Shown here: positions 1-9,181 of the stretch, piece by piece
Position numbering within the stretch: the stretch's first letter is position 1
Layout of the letters: each line of letters opens with the position of its first letter
From: Acidobacteriota bacterium
GTDB taxonomy: Bacteria > Acidobacteriota > Terriglobia > Terriglobales > Acidobacteriaceae
Length of the DNA stretch: 64,000 nt
Direction: 5' to 3'
Assembly: GCA_021793405.1 (NCBI GenBank)
Contig: JAJYSV010000003.1
Coordinates: forward strand, 85,675 to 149,674
Program-made: the position numbers and the translations under genes
The notes under the pieces: generated by a model
Seen by the model: the letters and a program-made list of their open reading frames with translations, nothing else
The model's database searches: none
What the model was told of the DNA's origin: nothing

Positions 1-449
1 TGGCCGACACCGAGCTTTCGATCGGCGACTATGTAATTTCCGGCGGCGAGTTGGCGGCTGCGGTCATCGTGGATGCCGTCAGCCGGTTGTTGCCGGGGGT
101 GCTGGGCAACGAGGACTCCGCCCGATATGAAAGCTTTGCCGCCGAGCGCCCAGCCATGCCTCAAACGCCCACTGTGCCTGCCGGGGAGACTGGGGTCGAA
201 AAGCTGCCGCCAAAATCGACATGGGATTCCGGAGGCCTGCTGGATTATCCTCACTACACGCGGCCCCCGGAGTTTCGCGGAGCGGAGGTTCCCGCTGTGC
301 TCAGTTCCGGCAACCATGAAGACATTCGCCGCTGGCGTCGCCGCCAATCGCTGGCGAAGACGCTGCGCAACCGCCCGGAATTGTTGACTAGAACGTCGTT
401 ATCCGAAGAAGATCGCGCGCTGTTGGAAGAGATGCGTCATGAAAGGTAA
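1..449 (+). CDS. trmD: tRNA (guanine-N1)-methyltransferase TrmD, C-terminal part (5' cut by window edge)
   Basis: TrmD makes m1G37 in tRNAs that read CNN codons, using S-adenosylmethionine, which prevents +1 frameshifting. The frame is open from base 3 and begins inside the enzyme with the SPOUT-knot motif [14 protein letters not shown], followed by [16 protein letters not shown] and, further on, [15 protein letters not shown], all hallmarks of TrmD. About 148 C-terminal residues are present; the N-terminal part lies before the window. In most bacteria the gene belongs to an rpsP-rimM-trmD-rplS operon, and rplS is indeed found 2.6 kb downstream. The stop at 447-449 overlaps the start of the next gene by 11 bases, so the two are probably translationally coupled. 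Confidence 0.95.
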   Translation, partial: ADTELSIGDYVISGGELAAAVIVDAVSRLLPGVLGNEDSARYESFAAERPAMPQTPTVPAGETGVEKLPPKSTWDSGGLLDYPHYTRPPEFRGAEVPAVLSSGNHEDIRRWRRRQSLAKTLRNRPELLTRTSLSEEDRALLEEMRHER

Positions 450-2982
450 CAAACGCCAGGCGCACCCGGAAGCACACACATCCGAGGAGCATGATTTTCT
501 CGCCGGGGGCGGTGAGTTAGGTGCCTGTGTGCGGGCGCTGGACTGGTCGCAGACTCCCCTTGGCCCAGTCGCGCAATGGCCCCAAAGTCTGAAAACTTCT
601 GTCAGCATCTGCTTGAACTCGCGCTTTCCGATTCTGATCTGGTGGGGGCCGGTTCTGGTCAAAATCTACAACGATGCCTATCGCCCGTTGATCGGAACCA
701 AGCATCCTTGGGCGCTGGGCAGTGCCGGGCGCGAGGTGTGGCCGGAGATATGGAACATCATTGGGCCAATGTTGAATCAGGTGATGGAGCGCGGGGAGGC
801 GACGGTATCGGAGGACTTGCTGCTGTTGCTGGAACGCGACGGGTATGGGGAGGAATGCTATTTCAGTTTTTCCTACAGCCCGATACGGGATGAGTCCGGA
901 CATGTGGGCGGAGTTTTCACGCCGGTTGCGGAGACAACGGAAAGGGTGATAGGCGAGCGGCGTTTGCGTACTTTGCGCGATCTCGCGACGGTTTCGGGCG
1001 CCAAATCAGCCAATGCCAAGCAAGCCTGCCTCGCGGCGGCAAAGGTGCTGTCCGACAATCCATACGATTTACCCATCGCGGCGATCTATCTATTCGACAC
1101 AAATCGGGCGCGTGCAGATTTGGTGGGGTACACTGGCCCTCCAAATTTCCCCAGCAAAGTCGATCTCCAATCGGAAGATTGGAGCGTGTTGATGGCGGTC
1201 ACGAGCGGAGAGAGTCGCGCCCTGGACCTGAGCACGGTGAAACTCGACCCGCTGCCGTACGCGCCATGGGGAGATTGCCCGCGTGAGGCCATCGCCGTGC
1301 CCATTCTGCCAGGCAACGAGGCGGAGCCGATTGGATTTCTGCTGACGGGCATCAGCGTTCGGAAGCGTTTGGATGATCGCTACCGCCGGTTCATTCAGCG
1401 GGTCGCGGACCAGGTTGCCACCACCATTTGGGAAGTGGAAGCATTGGAGCGCGAAAGGGAATTGCGGGCCGCTGCCGAAACGGAACGAAGCCAGATTCGT
1501 GAATTGTTCTTGAACGCCCCGGCAGCGATTATGGTCACCTCGGGGCCGGACCACCGCATCACGCTGGCGAATCGGCAGTATGTCGAACTGATTGGCCGGT
1601 CCTCGGCGGCGGACATTGTTGGAAAACCGATTCGCGAAGCGATTCCAGAGTTGGAAGGTCAACCGTTTTTTGGATGGATGGATGAGGTTTACCGCACCGG
1701 AGCTCCCTTCATTGGACGAGAGGTGATGGCGCGGTTAAGGCGGGGTCCATCGGTCGCGGAAGAGGAGGCCTATTTCAATTTTGTCTATCAGCCGCATCGC
1801 AGCGCGGATGGACACACCGACGGGCTCCTGATCCACGCGTTCGAGATCACCGACCAGGTGCGTGGCCGTCAGGAAATAGAAACACGCGAGCAGCAGTTTC
1901 GCGTGCTGGCGGATTCGATTCCGCAATTGGCCTGGATGGCCAACCCCGATGGAAGTATTTTCTGGTACAACCGCCGATGGTATGAGTACACCGGCACAAC
2001 TTTCGAGCAGATGGAGGGTTGGGGCTGGCAAACCGTGCACGATCCGGAATTGCTGCCCACCGTGGTTGCCCGGTATCGGGAGTCCCTGGGAACCGGCGAG
2101 CCGTTTGAAATGACGTTTCCAATGCGTGGAGCAGACGGCGATTTTCGATTGTTTTTGACCCGAGCGCTGCCGGTGCGCGATGCGGCTGGCACGATCGTTC
2201 GCTGGTTTGGCACGAATACCGACGTTGAAGCGCAACGCAACGCCGAGATAGCGTTGCGGCAGGCGGAGAAGTTGGCTGTCGTCGGGCGGCTGGCCGCTTC
2301 GATTGCTCATGAGATCAACAATCCGCTGGAAGCCGTGATGAACCTGATTTTTCTGGCGCGGCTGACTGCGGTCAATGAGGAGACACAAAGATACCTGGCC
2401 TCCGCCGACGAGGAACTTGGACGCGTCTCGCAGATCGCCAGTCAGGCGCTGCGCTTCCACAAGCAGCAGTCGTCGGCTGCATCGACCGACGTGGTGGAAT
2501 TGCTCGATTCGGTCTTGACCCTGTACCGGGGAAAACTCGCGAAGAACAGGATTCAATTGAAGCTGGAGACGGAGGATTGTCCGCACCTGATCTGCTATGC
2601 CGGAGAGCTTCGTCAGGTGCTGGCGAATCTGGTAGGCAACGCGACCGACGCCATGCCGAACGAAGGAACGCTGCGCCTGCGCGTGCGCCCGGTGACGGAC
2701 TGGCGGCACAATGAGCCGGGCGTTCGCATCACAATTTCCGATACGGGTCATGGCATGTCGAAGGAGACCCGACGACACATGTATGAGCCGTTTTTTACCA
2801 CCAAGGGCGAGATCGGCACCGGCTTGGGGCTGTGGGTATCCGCAGGCATTGTAGCCAAGCATCGAGGCAGTATCCGGGTTCGCACCAACGCGCAGCCGGG
2901 AAAAAGCGGGACGACATTTACGGTCACACTGCCCTATTCCGGACCTCAGATTCGAGACTTAGAAGCGACGTCGACGGACTGA
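439..2982 (+). CDS. Multi-PAS/GAF sensor histidine kinase
   Basis: A predicted soluble sensor kinase of 847 residues with no clear membrane segment and no receiver domain. Order: N-terminal PAS-like domain (about 20-165, with the typical DWSQTPLGP entry), GAF domain (about 180-335), two further PAS domains (about 350-470 and 485-595), a HisKA dimerisation helix with phospho-acceptor His624 in HEINNP, and an HATPase domain with N box ([10 protein letters not shown]), G1 (DTGHGM) and G2 (GTGLGL). The ATG at 439 overlaps trmD by 11 bases and has a GGAAGAG ribosome site 8 bases upstream. No response regulator is adjacent, so the target is unknown. Its position between trmD and rplS is unusual for so conserved a block and may tie its expression to the ribosomal operon. 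Confidence 0.9.
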   Translation: MKGNKRQAHPEAHTSEEHDFLAGGGELGACVRALDWSQTPLGPVAQWPQSLKTSVSICLNSRFPILIWWGPVLVKIYNDAYRPLIGTKHPWALGSAGREVWPEIWNIIGPMLNQVMERGEATVSEDLLLLLERDGYGEECYFSFSYSPIRDESGHVGGVFTPVAETTERVIGERRLRTLRDLATVSGAKSANAKQACLAAAKVLSDNPYDLPIAAIYLFDTNRARADLVGYTGPPNFPSKVDLQSEDWSVLMAVTSGESRALDLSTVKLDPLPYAPWGDCPREAIAVPILPGNEAEPIGFLLTGISVRKRLDDRYRRFIQRVADQVATTIWEVEALERERELRAAAETERSQIRELFLNAPAAIMVTSGPDHRITLANRQYVELIGRSSAADIVGKPIREAIPELEGQPFFGWMDEVYRTGAPFIGREVMARLRRGPSVAEEEAYFNFVYQPHRSADGHTDGLLIHAFEITDQVRGRQEIETREQQFRVLADSIPQLAWMANPDGSIFWYNRRWYEYTGTTFEQMEGWGWQTVHDPELLPTVVARYRESLGTGEPFEMTFPMRGADGDFRLFLTRALPVRDAAGTIVRWFGTNTDVEAQRNAEIALRQAEKLAVVGRLAASIAHEINNPLEAVMNLIFLARLTAVNEETQRYLASADEELGRVSQIASQALRFHKQQSSAASTDVVELLDSVLTLYRGKLAKNRIQLKLETEDCPHLICYAGELRQVLANLVGNATDAMPNEGTLRLRVRPVTDWRHNEPGVRITISDTGHGMSKETRRHMYEPFFTTKGEIGTGLGLWVSAGIVAKHRGSIRVRTNAQPGKSGTTFTVTLPYSGPQIRDLEATSTD

Positions 2983-3076
2983 ATCGAGCCGTCTGGACAA
3001 GACGAAATCGTTGCTTCCATGTACACTAGTGTTTTGCGTCATGATCCTATTTTCTTACTAGAAGCAGGAATATTTT

Positions 3077-3439
3077 ATGTCGATCCATCCAGTAATGCAG
3101 CGTCTGGCCGCCAAGCTTCAACGCACCGACCTTCCCGACTTCGGTCCGGGCGATACGGTTCGCGTGCAGGTCAAGATTAAAGAAGGCGACAAAGAGCGCG
3201 TGCAGGCATTTGAGGGCATCGTAATTGCTCGCAAGAACGGCGCGGAAGGCAGCTTCACCGTGCGCAAAATGAGCTTCGGCCAGGGCGTCGAGCGCATTTT
3301 CCCCTTGCACTGCAAAGTCGTGGAGAAGGTAGAAAAAATTCGTTCGGCACGCGTGCGGCGTTCCAAGCTTTTCTATCTGCGCGCCTTGCGCGGCAAGGCT
3401 GCTCGCCTGCGCGAAGCAGACTCCACTCGCGCAAAGTAA
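3077..3439 (+). CDS. rplS: 50S ribosomal protein L19
   Basis: L19 sits at the 30S-50S interface of the ribosome. The 120-residue product is the usual length and shows the family core: [49 protein letters not shown] and the basic end [20 protein letters not shown]. The tail after that core (READSTRAK) is short, as in most bacteria. It is the expected partner of trmD, but here it is separated from it by the histidine kinase. A candidate stem-loop follows 28 bases after the stop. Confidence 0.98.
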   Translation: MSIHPVMQRLAAKLQRTDLPDFGPGDTVRVQVKIKEGDKERVQAFEGIVIARKNGAEGSFTVRKMSFGQGVERIFPLHCKVVEKVEKIRSARVRRSKLFYLRALRGKAARLREADSTRAK

Positions 3440-3467
3440 AAACTTCGACCGATTCCAGAAGAATTCA

Positions 3468-3500
3468 AGGGCCGCATTCCTGCCAGGGATGCGGTCCTTT
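3468..3500 (+). terminator. Probable intrinsic terminator after rplS
   Basis: A stem formed by AGGGCCGCATTCC and GGGATGCGGTCCTTT around a short TGCC loop, with one or two G-T pairs, starts 28 bases after the rplS stop. The T run after it is short (TTT), so it is either a modest terminator or a processing hairpin. Confidence 0.6.
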
Positions 3501-3837
3501 CTGGTTAGTGTCTCGGGATGTTGGTGGGGATTTACATCGTTGTCAGAGCCCTTTGAAATGCCTCCGGAGTGACATGGACCGATCCCTGAAACGGCCGGCA
3601 CTTGTTTCCTTCGGCAACGCACCGACGAGGCTGATTCCGGCCACCCATGCATCGAGCGGCTATGGACGATTACGATACAGACAGGAGTTCAGCGCTTATC
3701 CCAGCGAGTCTGACAGAATAAAACTTGTTCTAAGGAGTACCCTGTACTGCGTGCTAACAATCATTCCGTGCCAGCCGTATTCGAGCCCCGATCCTTCCTG
3801 AAACATATAACATCGCCAAATTTGCAGGAGAGAAACA
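3501..3837. other. Non-coding gap between rplS and the GH88/GH105 gene
   Basis: About 340 bases with no convincing gene. A short open frame inside it has no recognisable family features. The stretch just before 3838 (AGGAGAGAAACAATG) holds a good ribosome site, AGGAGAG, for the downstream gene, and the gap presumably holds its promoter. I could not assign promoter boxes. Confidence 0.5.
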
Positions 3838-5877
3838 ATGCGTCCTTTCGAAGCATCCGCCGATTCCAGCGTGAAATATTCTCCGATTGTCCGGACTGAC
3901 AGACGGAACGTTCTTTCTTATCTCGTTGCCTGTTGCGCCATCGGCGCGATTGCATTGTTTTCCCGCAGCGCACGCGCGGAAACAACACCTTTATCGCAGC
4001 AGATGGCTCGTTCTGTGATGCGGAATTGGCCGGATGGCCACTACTCGGCGAAGCCAGCCGATTGGAAATGGGACTATCGGCTGGGCACCGTGCTGGATGG
4101 CATGGACACCGTCTGGTATAACTCCTCCGACCCGGCTTACTACGATTACTTGAAGCAAGCAGTCGATCAGTATGTCCAACCGGACGGTTCCATACGGACC
4201 TATGACCCAGAACTCAAAGCGCTGGATAGCATTCTGCTCGGCAGGCAGTTACTCCTGCTGTATGGCGTGACTCAAGACGCAAAGTACTACAAGGCTGCGA
4301 CGATTTTGCGGAAGCAGCTTGCAGCGCAGCCGCGCAATGCGTCCGGCGGATTCTGGCATTCCGGTTCCACCGAAGACCAGATGTGGCTGGATGGGCTCTA
4401 CATGGCCGAGCCGTTCTATGCGCAGTACGCGTCCATGTTTCAAGAGCCGCAGGATTTCGCGGACATCACGCGGCAATTTTCTCTGATCTACCAGCACACG
4501 CTGGATTCCAGGACAGGGCTGCTGTATCACGCCTGGGATGAATCGAGGAAGCAGGCGTGGGCGGACAAGACTACGGGAGATTCCCCGAATTTCTGGGGAC
4601 GCGCAACCGGGTGGTACATGATGGCGCTGGTTGATACGCTGTTCTATTACAAGCGCGACGATCCTAGCCGCGCCACGTTGATTGCGATTCTGAATCGCAC
4701 CGCGGAGGCGGTTGCCAAAGTTCAGGACCCTGATACAGGGCTATGGTATGAGGTGCTGGACAAGCCCGCGGCACAAGGGAATTACCTGGAGTCGTCGGCA
4801 TCCTGCATGTTTACCTATGCCTTTGCCAAAGGGGTACGCCTTGGCTATCTGCCGCCCATGTATGCACGGAATGCGGCCCGCGCCTATCGAGGCATTCTGC
4901 AACACTTCGTGCAGAACAATCCGGACGGTTCCCTGACGCTCAGCGATACAGTGGTTGGAACGGGATTGGGCGGCAAGGACGACGGCAGTTATTCCTATTA
5001 CGTCACCCGGCCCAAAACCAGCAATGAGCCGCACGGCGTGGGAGCCTTCCTGCTGGCCAGCAGCGAGATGGAGTTGGCGCCGACCGTGTTCTCCGGGGAA
5101 GGTGCAACCGTTCTTCTCGACGCCTGGTTCAATAGTCAACAGCGCACCAATGCAGCCGGGCAGCAGGAGTATTTCCACTACAAGTGGAACGATTTCAGCG
5201 ACAGCGGTTTTTCTCTGTTCGGACACATTTTCCGCAGCTACGGTGTCTCCACCGCGACCCTGTACAGCGCGCCCACGCTTCTGAACCTGAAGAAAGCGCA
5301 ATTCTACATCATCGTATCGCCGGACACTTCCGAGAAAAACCCGCATCCGCACTATGTCCAGCCGAAGGATGCCCTACAGGTTGCGGAGTGGGTTCGACAG
5401 GGCGGCGTGCTGGTCCTGATGGAAAACGATGTCGCCAATGCCGATATTCAGCATCTGAACCTGCTTGCCGATAAGTTTGGAATTCATTTCAACAACGTGC
5501 TCTATCACCACGTTGTTGGAGACGATCGGAGCACGGGCCGGTTGGCGGTCAGCGGCGATACGCCGGTGTCGCCTGGGACTCATATTTTCTACATGAAGGA
5601 CACATGCACGATCTCAGTCCAGAAGCCGGCGTTTCCGCTGTTGGACGAGAAGGGAACCATCCTGATGGCGGGAGCGACGTATGGCAAGGGAACGGTATTC
5701 GCGGTGGTCGACCCATGGCTCTATAACGAGTACACTGACGGCCGCCATCTGCCGTCGCAGTACGACAACTTCTCTGGTGGGAAGGAGTTGGTGCGCTGGC
5801 TGATCGAGCAATTACCCGTTCCGCAGCCTCAGCCTCGCCCGGTGAAGAAGCCAGTGAAGACGCCGGTAAAGAAATAG
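3838..5877 (+). CDS. Secreted GH88/GH105-type glycoside hydrolase with C-terminal GATase-like domain
   Basis: A 679-residue protein of two halves. Residues about 45-415 form an (alpha/alpha)6 barrel of the unsaturated rhamnogalacturonyl hydrolase type (YteR/YesR, GH105): STEDQMWLDGLYMAEPF carries the catalytic-aspartate region, and LLYHAWDES and FWGRATGWYMMAL are further family motifs. Such enzymes remove unsaturated uronic acids from pectin fragments made by lyases. Residues about 435-660 resemble the DUF4350/GATase-like fold seen fused to such enzymes (FYIIVSPDTSEKNPHP, WVRQGGVLVLM, YGKGTVFAVVDPWLYNEY). The N terminus has a twin-arginine-like stretch (TDRRNVL), a hydrophobic segment and an ARA-E signal-peptidase site, so export is likely. 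It lies between two normally linked housekeeping genes, rplS and rnhB. The exact substrate cannot be told from sequence alone. Confidence 0.8.
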   Translation: MRPFEASADSSVKYSPIVRTDRRNVLSYLVACCAIGAIALFSRSARAETTPLSQQMARSVMRNWPDGHYSAKPADWKWDYRLGTVLDGMDTVWYNSSDPAYYDYLKQAVDQYVQPDGSIRTYDPELKALDSILLGRQLLLLYGVTQDAKYYKAATILRKQLAAQPRNASGGFWHSGSTEDQMWLDGLYMAEPFYAQYASMFQEPQDFADITRQFSLIYQHTLDSRTGLLYHAWDESRKQAWADKTTGDSPNFWGRATGWYMMALVDTLFYYKRDDPSRATLIAILNRTAEAVAKVQDPDTGLWYEVLDKPAAQGNYLESSASCMFTYAFAKGVRLGYLPPMYARNAARAYRGILQHFVQNNPDGSLTLSDTVVGTGLGGKDDGSYSYYVTRPKTSNEPHGVGAFLLASSEMELAPTVFSGEGATVLLDAWFNSQQRTNAAGQQEYFHYKWNDFSDSGFSLFGHIFRSYGVSTATLYSAPTLLNLKKAQFYIIVSPDTSEKNPHPHYVQPKDALQVAEWVRQGGVLVLMENDVANADIQHLNLLADKFGIHFNNVLYHHVVGDDRSTGRLAVSGDTPVSPGTHIFYMKDTCTISVQKPAFPLLDEKGTILMAGATYGKGTVFAVVDPWLYNEYTDGRHLPSQYDNFSGGKELVRWLIEQLPVPQPQPRPVKKPVKTPVKK

Positions 5878-5953
5878 ATTCGCGAAGGTGCGGAACTGAG
5901 TGGAGAATTTTTACCGGTTCTCCACATGCGGCTCGGAGATACACTCGCTCTAG

Positions 5954-6658
5954 ATGCCAGTGAAAAGCCAGCTTCGCTCCGCCGAACCAGAGACGCCGCG
6001 ATCGAAACAAGCGGAGAAGATGCGTTATCTGCGCACCCTGATCTGCGGCGACAAACACGAACGGGCGGCGCGGCAACAGGGCGCCACCGTGATTGCCGGC
6101 GTGGATGAAGTAGGACGCGGAGCGTTATTTGGGCCAGTGGTTGCGGCGGCCGTGATTCTCCCGGAGAAGACGCGTATCCGCGGCGTGCGCGACTCCAAGC
6201 AGTTGCTGCCGGAGGAACGAGAGCGCCTGGATGCCATCATTCGCAAGCGAGCGATCTCGGTTGCGATCGGTTTTGCGGATGCGGCCACCATCGACGCCAT
6301 CAATATCCGCCGCGCGTCGCATCAAGCCATGCTGGCGGCCATTGCGCAGCTATTTCCGCAGCCGGATTTCCTGTTGATCGACGCCGAGCGCCTGGATACG
6401 CCGTGTTTGCAGAAAGCCATCATCTACGGCGACTCCATCAGCATCTCGATTGCCGCCGCGTCCATCGTAGCCAAGGTCTATCGCGATGCGTGGATGTGCC
6501 GCTACCACGAGGAATATCCGCAATACGGGCTGGCCTCGCACAAAGGCTACGGCACCGAGGAGCACCTGCGTGCCTTAGCCGAGCACGGACCGTGCCCGCT
6601 GCATCGCGCCACCTACGAACCTGTTCACAGAGTCATCGAACTGCGCGGGAGTTGCTAA
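5954..6658 (+). CDS. rnhB: Ribonuclease HII
   Basis: RNase HII cuts the RNA strand of RNA-DNA hybrids and excises single misincorporated ribonucleotides. The 234-residue product carries the catalytic set: Asp and Glu in AGVDEVGRGALFGPV, Asp in LLIDAERL, and the C-terminal metal-binding region around SIAAASIVAKVYRD; the conserved YGLASHKGYGT motif is also present. The first about 40 residues before the core are poorly conserved, so an internal start at the ATG at 6020 (MRYLRTL) is possible. rnhB commonly follows rplS; here the glycosidase gene stands between them. Confidence 0.93.
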   Translation: MPVKSQLRSAEPETPRSKQAEKMRYLRTLICGDKHERAARQQGATVIAGVDEVGRGALFGPVVAAAVILPEKTRIRGVRDSKQLLPEERERLDAIIRKRAISVAIGFADAATIDAINIRRASHQAMLAAIAQLFPQPDFLLIDAERLDTPCLQKAIIYGDSISISIAAASIVAKVYRDAWMCRYHEEYPQYGLASHKGYGTEEHLRALAEHGPCPLHRATYEPVHRVIELRGSC

Positions 6659-6678
6659 GAGATGCTCCAACAATGCGC

Positions 6679-6707
6679 TTGCATAAAAACCTATTACGGG
6701 TTATTTT
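6679..6707 (+). promoter_or_regulatory. Candidate sigma-70 promoter of the methylase gene
   Basis: TTGCAT (6679-6684), a 17-base spacer and TATTTT (6702-6707) stand just upstream of GGAGGA (6715-6720), the ribosome site for the GTG start at 6729. A promoter of its own fits an R-M system in which the methylase must be made first after entry into a new host. Confidence 0.5.
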
Positions 6708-6728
6708 AATGTTTGGAGGAATTTCCAG

Positions 6729-7607
6729 GTGGGGACACAGACGGCATTCAAGTTGGATGATCGCATCTTCGATATCTCCGCTCATCTAAAGCGTGGCTCA
6801 TCGATTGAACCCTCATATGTTTCTGCATTCGGTGCGCTCTTTTCTGCCGATTGCATGACCATGCTCCCTCAGATCAAAGACGCAGTCGTTGACACCGTGT
6901 TCGCCGATCCGCCATTCAATATCGGCAAAGAATACGGCCAAAGCTACAAAGACCAAAAGCCTGATAAGTATTACCTAGAATGGTGCAAGGCGTGGATCAA
7001 GGAGAGTGTCCGCACCATTAAGCCAGGTGGCGCATTCTTCCTTTACAACCTGCCCAAGTGGAACGTATTGCTAGGCGCGTACCTCACAGAACTCGGCATG
7101 GAATTTAGGCATTGGATTGCGATTGAAATCTCCACATCCCTTCCTATTCCGGGACGCTTGCATCCAAGCCACTACAGTCTTCTCTATTACACAAAGGGCA
7201 AACCAAAGACATTCAGGCGCGTTCGCACGCCCATTCAGATATGCCGTCATTGTAGTAGAGAGGTGAAAGATTACGGTGGGCACCGCGATGCAATGAACCC
7301 TAAAGGCGTCAACCTCAAAGATGTGTGGACTGACATCCCTCCGGTTCGGCACTGGAAGTTCAAGTCAAAAGATCGAAAAGCAAATGCGCTTTCCACAAAG
7401 ATTTTGGATCGAGTAGTAGAGATGTCCACGCTTCCCGGTGAATTGGTTCTTGATCCTTTTGGCGGTAGCGGAACCACCTTCGCAGTGTGCGAAAAGAAAG
7501 GTCGTGAATGGATCGGTGCGGAAATCGATTTTGGGCCGGAGATCATAGATCGCCTAGAAAGCGGCGGGATCCATTGCCACAAGAACGACGACTGTATCGA
7601 TACTTAG
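6729..7607 (+). CDS. Type II DNA methyltransferase (amino-methylating, BamHI-like R-M system)
   Basis: A 292-residue exocyclic-amino (N6-adenine or N4-cytosine) methyltransferase. Motif IV, DPPF at residues 60-63, precedes the SAM-binding motif I, DPFGGSGTT at 242-250, the circular order of beta-class enzymes. A CxxC pair (Cys172, Cys175) lies in the central target-recognition region. The GTG start is fixed by GGAGGA 8 bases upstream. It converges on, and overlaps by 4 bases, an endonuclease that closely resembles BamHI, so the inferred role is protection of GGATCC sites, where BamHI methylases modify the internal cytosine at N4. From memory its C-terminal half resembles the short phage-borne BamHI methylase rather than the long chromosomal one; I could not align them. 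The gene is richer in A+T than its neighbours. A GGATCC lies inside the gene at 7567-7572. Confidence 0.9.
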   Translation: MGTQTAFKLDDRIFDISAHLKRGSSIEPSYVSAFGALFSADCMTMLPQIKDAVVDTVFADPPFNIGKEYGQSYKDQKPDKYYLEWCKAWIKESVRTIKPGGAFFLYNLPKWNVLLGAYLTELGMEFRHWIAIEISTSLPIPGRLHPSHYSLLYYTKGKPKTFRRVRTPIQICRHCSREVKDYGGHRDAMNPKGVNLKDVWTDIPPVRHWKFKSKDRKANALSTKILDRVVEMSTLPGELVLDPFGGSGTTFAVCEKKGREWIGAEIDFGPEIIDRLESGGIHCHKNDDCIDT

Positions 7608-8197
7608 CCTTTTGCTCTTCCGTCAGTTCCTTTCGGAATCTTCGCCACATCCTTGCTTTCCGCATCATGCTCAATCACGACAATCTCAAGGACGCCTGAT
7701 TTACAAGGTACCGACTTCCATAGACCCAAGTACGGTTCCAACTCCCGATAATTTCCAATTCGATCAGTCAGGTAGATATACAGATTCCGCGAAGGAACAA
7801 TAAGAACGCCGGCAGCGATAACCTTATCGGCAACGAGCATCGTGAGTTTGTTCATTGACCGATGGCTCGAAGAGATGTTACCAGTCTCCCATTCAGCGAC
7901 AATAAAGCCTTCAGGTCCGGCGATCACCGCATCGAAATCGCCCAGATTTTGGCCGAGTAGGTTCTTAGCGGGTCCTTCGATAGTCCACCCACGTTTCTTC
8001 AACTCCGCAATGAACTCTTTTTTTATCGGAACTACGCCATTTCCGTCGATTTCTGGATGAATTGTGAATGCGCCGCTGTTGGGCGGCCAATCGCATTTCT
8101 TCACGGCATCGTGAATTACCGCTCTGGTTTGTTGCCAATGCTCTGATTTTGAGTAAGGGCCGCAGCTCAAAACCGTTTCTACGTGGACGATTTTCAT
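7604..8197 (-). CDS. BamHI-like type II restriction endonuclease (predicted GGATCC)
   Basis: A 197-residue protein that I recognise as a BamHI homologue (BamHI has 213). Shared blocks are GNGVVPIK (53-60), ETGNISSSHRSMNKL (104-118), YLTDRIGNYRELEPY (142-156) and IPKGTDG (187-193). Catalytic residues by position: Asp89 (BamHI Asp94), Glu102 (Glu111) and Glu104 (Glu113). The BamHI residues that read the bases, Asn116, Ser118, Arg122, Asp154, Arg155 and Asp196, correspond to Asn107, Ser109, Arg113, Asp145, Arg146 and Asp192, all unchanged. Cleavage of GGATCC is therefore predicted, though not proven. The loop between the Asp and the first Glu is shorter than in BamHI (13 versus 17 residues). The start overlaps the upstream regulator stop by 4 bases (ATGA), with GGGAG as ribosome site. 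The reading frame looks intact. Confidence 0.9.
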   Translation of the reverse strand: MKIVHVETVLSCGPYSKSEHWQQTRAVIHDAVKKCDWPPNSGAFTIHPEIDGNGVVPIKKEFIAELKKRGWTIEGPAKNLLGQNLGDFDAVIAGPEGFIVAEWETGNISSSHRSMNKLTMLVADKVIAAGVLIVPSRNLYIYLTDRIGNYRELEPYLGLWKSVPCKSGVLEIVVIEHDAESKDVAKIPKGTDGRAKG

Positions 8198-8526
8198 TCT
8201 GTCTCCCGATAAAACTTGGCGAGCAATTTTACGGGATCGATGCCGAGCGCTTTAGCCACCTCGCCGAACTCAACGATATCTAGGCGGCGCTCTCCGCGTT
8301 CATATTTCGAGACAAAGGATTGAGGGCGACTTAGACGACGAGACAATTCCGCCTGGGTCAAGCCCGCGCGCTTGCGGACATCGACCAGCAATTCACGGAA
8401 TCTCTTATACCCTATGTTCCCCACATTATTGATCGCTTGAGCGAGTGTAGAATCTATCGCCGGATAACCCAAAATGGGTTCATCGCGACCACAGATAAGT
8501 TGCATGGCGCATTCGGCGAGTTTCAC
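8194..8526 (-). CDS. XRE-family controller (C) protein of the R-M system
   Basis: A 110-residue protein with a helix-turn-helix at about 45-100 (LVDVRKRAGLTQAELSRRL, SFVSKYERGERRLDIVEF) of the Xre/Cro type. It is directly coupled by ATGA overlap to the endonuclease gene, the usual place for a controller protein that delays endonuclease production. Unlike classical C proteins of about 80-100 residues it has some 40 extra N-terminal residues; a GTG at the valine before GNIGYKRF (residue 35) is an alternative start that would leave room for a promoter. It begins 22 bases after msrQ on the same strand, so some read-through from msrPQ is possible. I found no clear C-box. Confidence 0.8.
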   Translation of the reverse strand: MKLAECAMQLICGRDEPILGYPAIDSTLAQAINNVGNIGYKRFRELLVDVRKRAGLTQAELSRRLSRPQSFVSKYERGERRLDIVEFGEVAKALGIDPVKLLAKFYRETE

Positions 8527-8548
8527 AACGGGCTTTGTCGAAACCGTG

Positions 8549-9172
8549 CTAAGCGGTGACGGCGACTTTTTTCTTGCTGACGGCTTCTTTGGCCCACCAT
8601 AGCGCCCGCGCCAGTAGCAGCACAGCGAGCACGACCGTCACCTTCCATGGAGTGCGCACGCCCGTCTTCACAATCCACCAGTAATGGATGACGCCTGCCG
8701 TCGCCGCGACATAGGCCAGACGGTGCAGCATCGTCCAGCGCTTGCCGCCCAGTTTGCGAATCGACCACGTGGTGGATGTCGCGGCCAGCAGGAACAAACA
8801 CGTCCAGCCCAACATGCCCATGGTGATGAAGGGGCGCTTGCCGATGTCATGCACCATCTCATGCACGTCGAAATTGGAGTAGAGCCACACCCACGTCGTC
8901 AGGTGCAGCATCGCATAGAAGAAGGCGAACAACCCCAGCATGCGGCGAAAGCGGATCAGCCATGCCAGGCGACGACTCAACCGCCGCACTGGGGTGACGG
9001 CAAGTGAGATCAGCAAAAAATACAGCGTCCAGAACCCAGTGGTGTGGGTGATGGTCGCCACTGGGTCCGGACCCAGCGAGTTGGTGAATCCCTGGTAGAC
9101 CAACACCGCCAGCGGAATCAGACAGGCCGGGAACACGACGAATTTCAGGGCTACGATCGAGCGATTGGACAT
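8549..9172 (-). CDS. msrQ: Heme-binding membrane subunit of the periplasmic methionine sulfoxide reductase, MsrQ
   Basis: MsrQ (formerly YedZ) is an inner-membrane b-type cytochrome that passes electrons from the respiratory chain or flavin reductase to MsrP. The 207-residue sequence has about six hydrophobic helices with the expected histidines (HTTGFWTLYF, FYAMLHLTTWVW, MLHRLAYVAATAGVIHYWW) and the family phrase SLAVTPVRRL. It follows msrP with a gap of only 9 bases, so they form one operon. The C-terminal lysine-rich tail is cytoplasmic. Confidence 0.93.
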   Translation of the reverse strand: MSNRSIVALKFVVFPACLIPLAVLVYQGFTNSLGPDPVATITHTTGFWTLYFLLISLAVTPVRRLSRRLAWLIRFRRMLGLFAFFYAMLHLTTWVWLYSNFDVHEMVHDIGKRPFITMGMLGWTCLFLLAATSTTWSIRKLGGKRWTMLHRLAYVAATAGVIHYWWIVKTGVRTPWKVTVVLAVLLLARALWWAKEAVSKKKVAVTA

Positions 9173-9181
9173 GCGGGCGGT

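Noticed and set aside
1735..2862. A 375-codon open frame on the minus strand inside the histidine kinase gene
   Set aside because: Antisense to a well-conserved gene, no family motifs, and the frame is open because of G+C-rich codon use.
3508..3801. A 97-codon frame between rplS and the glycosidase gene
   Set aside because: No ribosome site, no recognisable sequence, begins in the terminator region.
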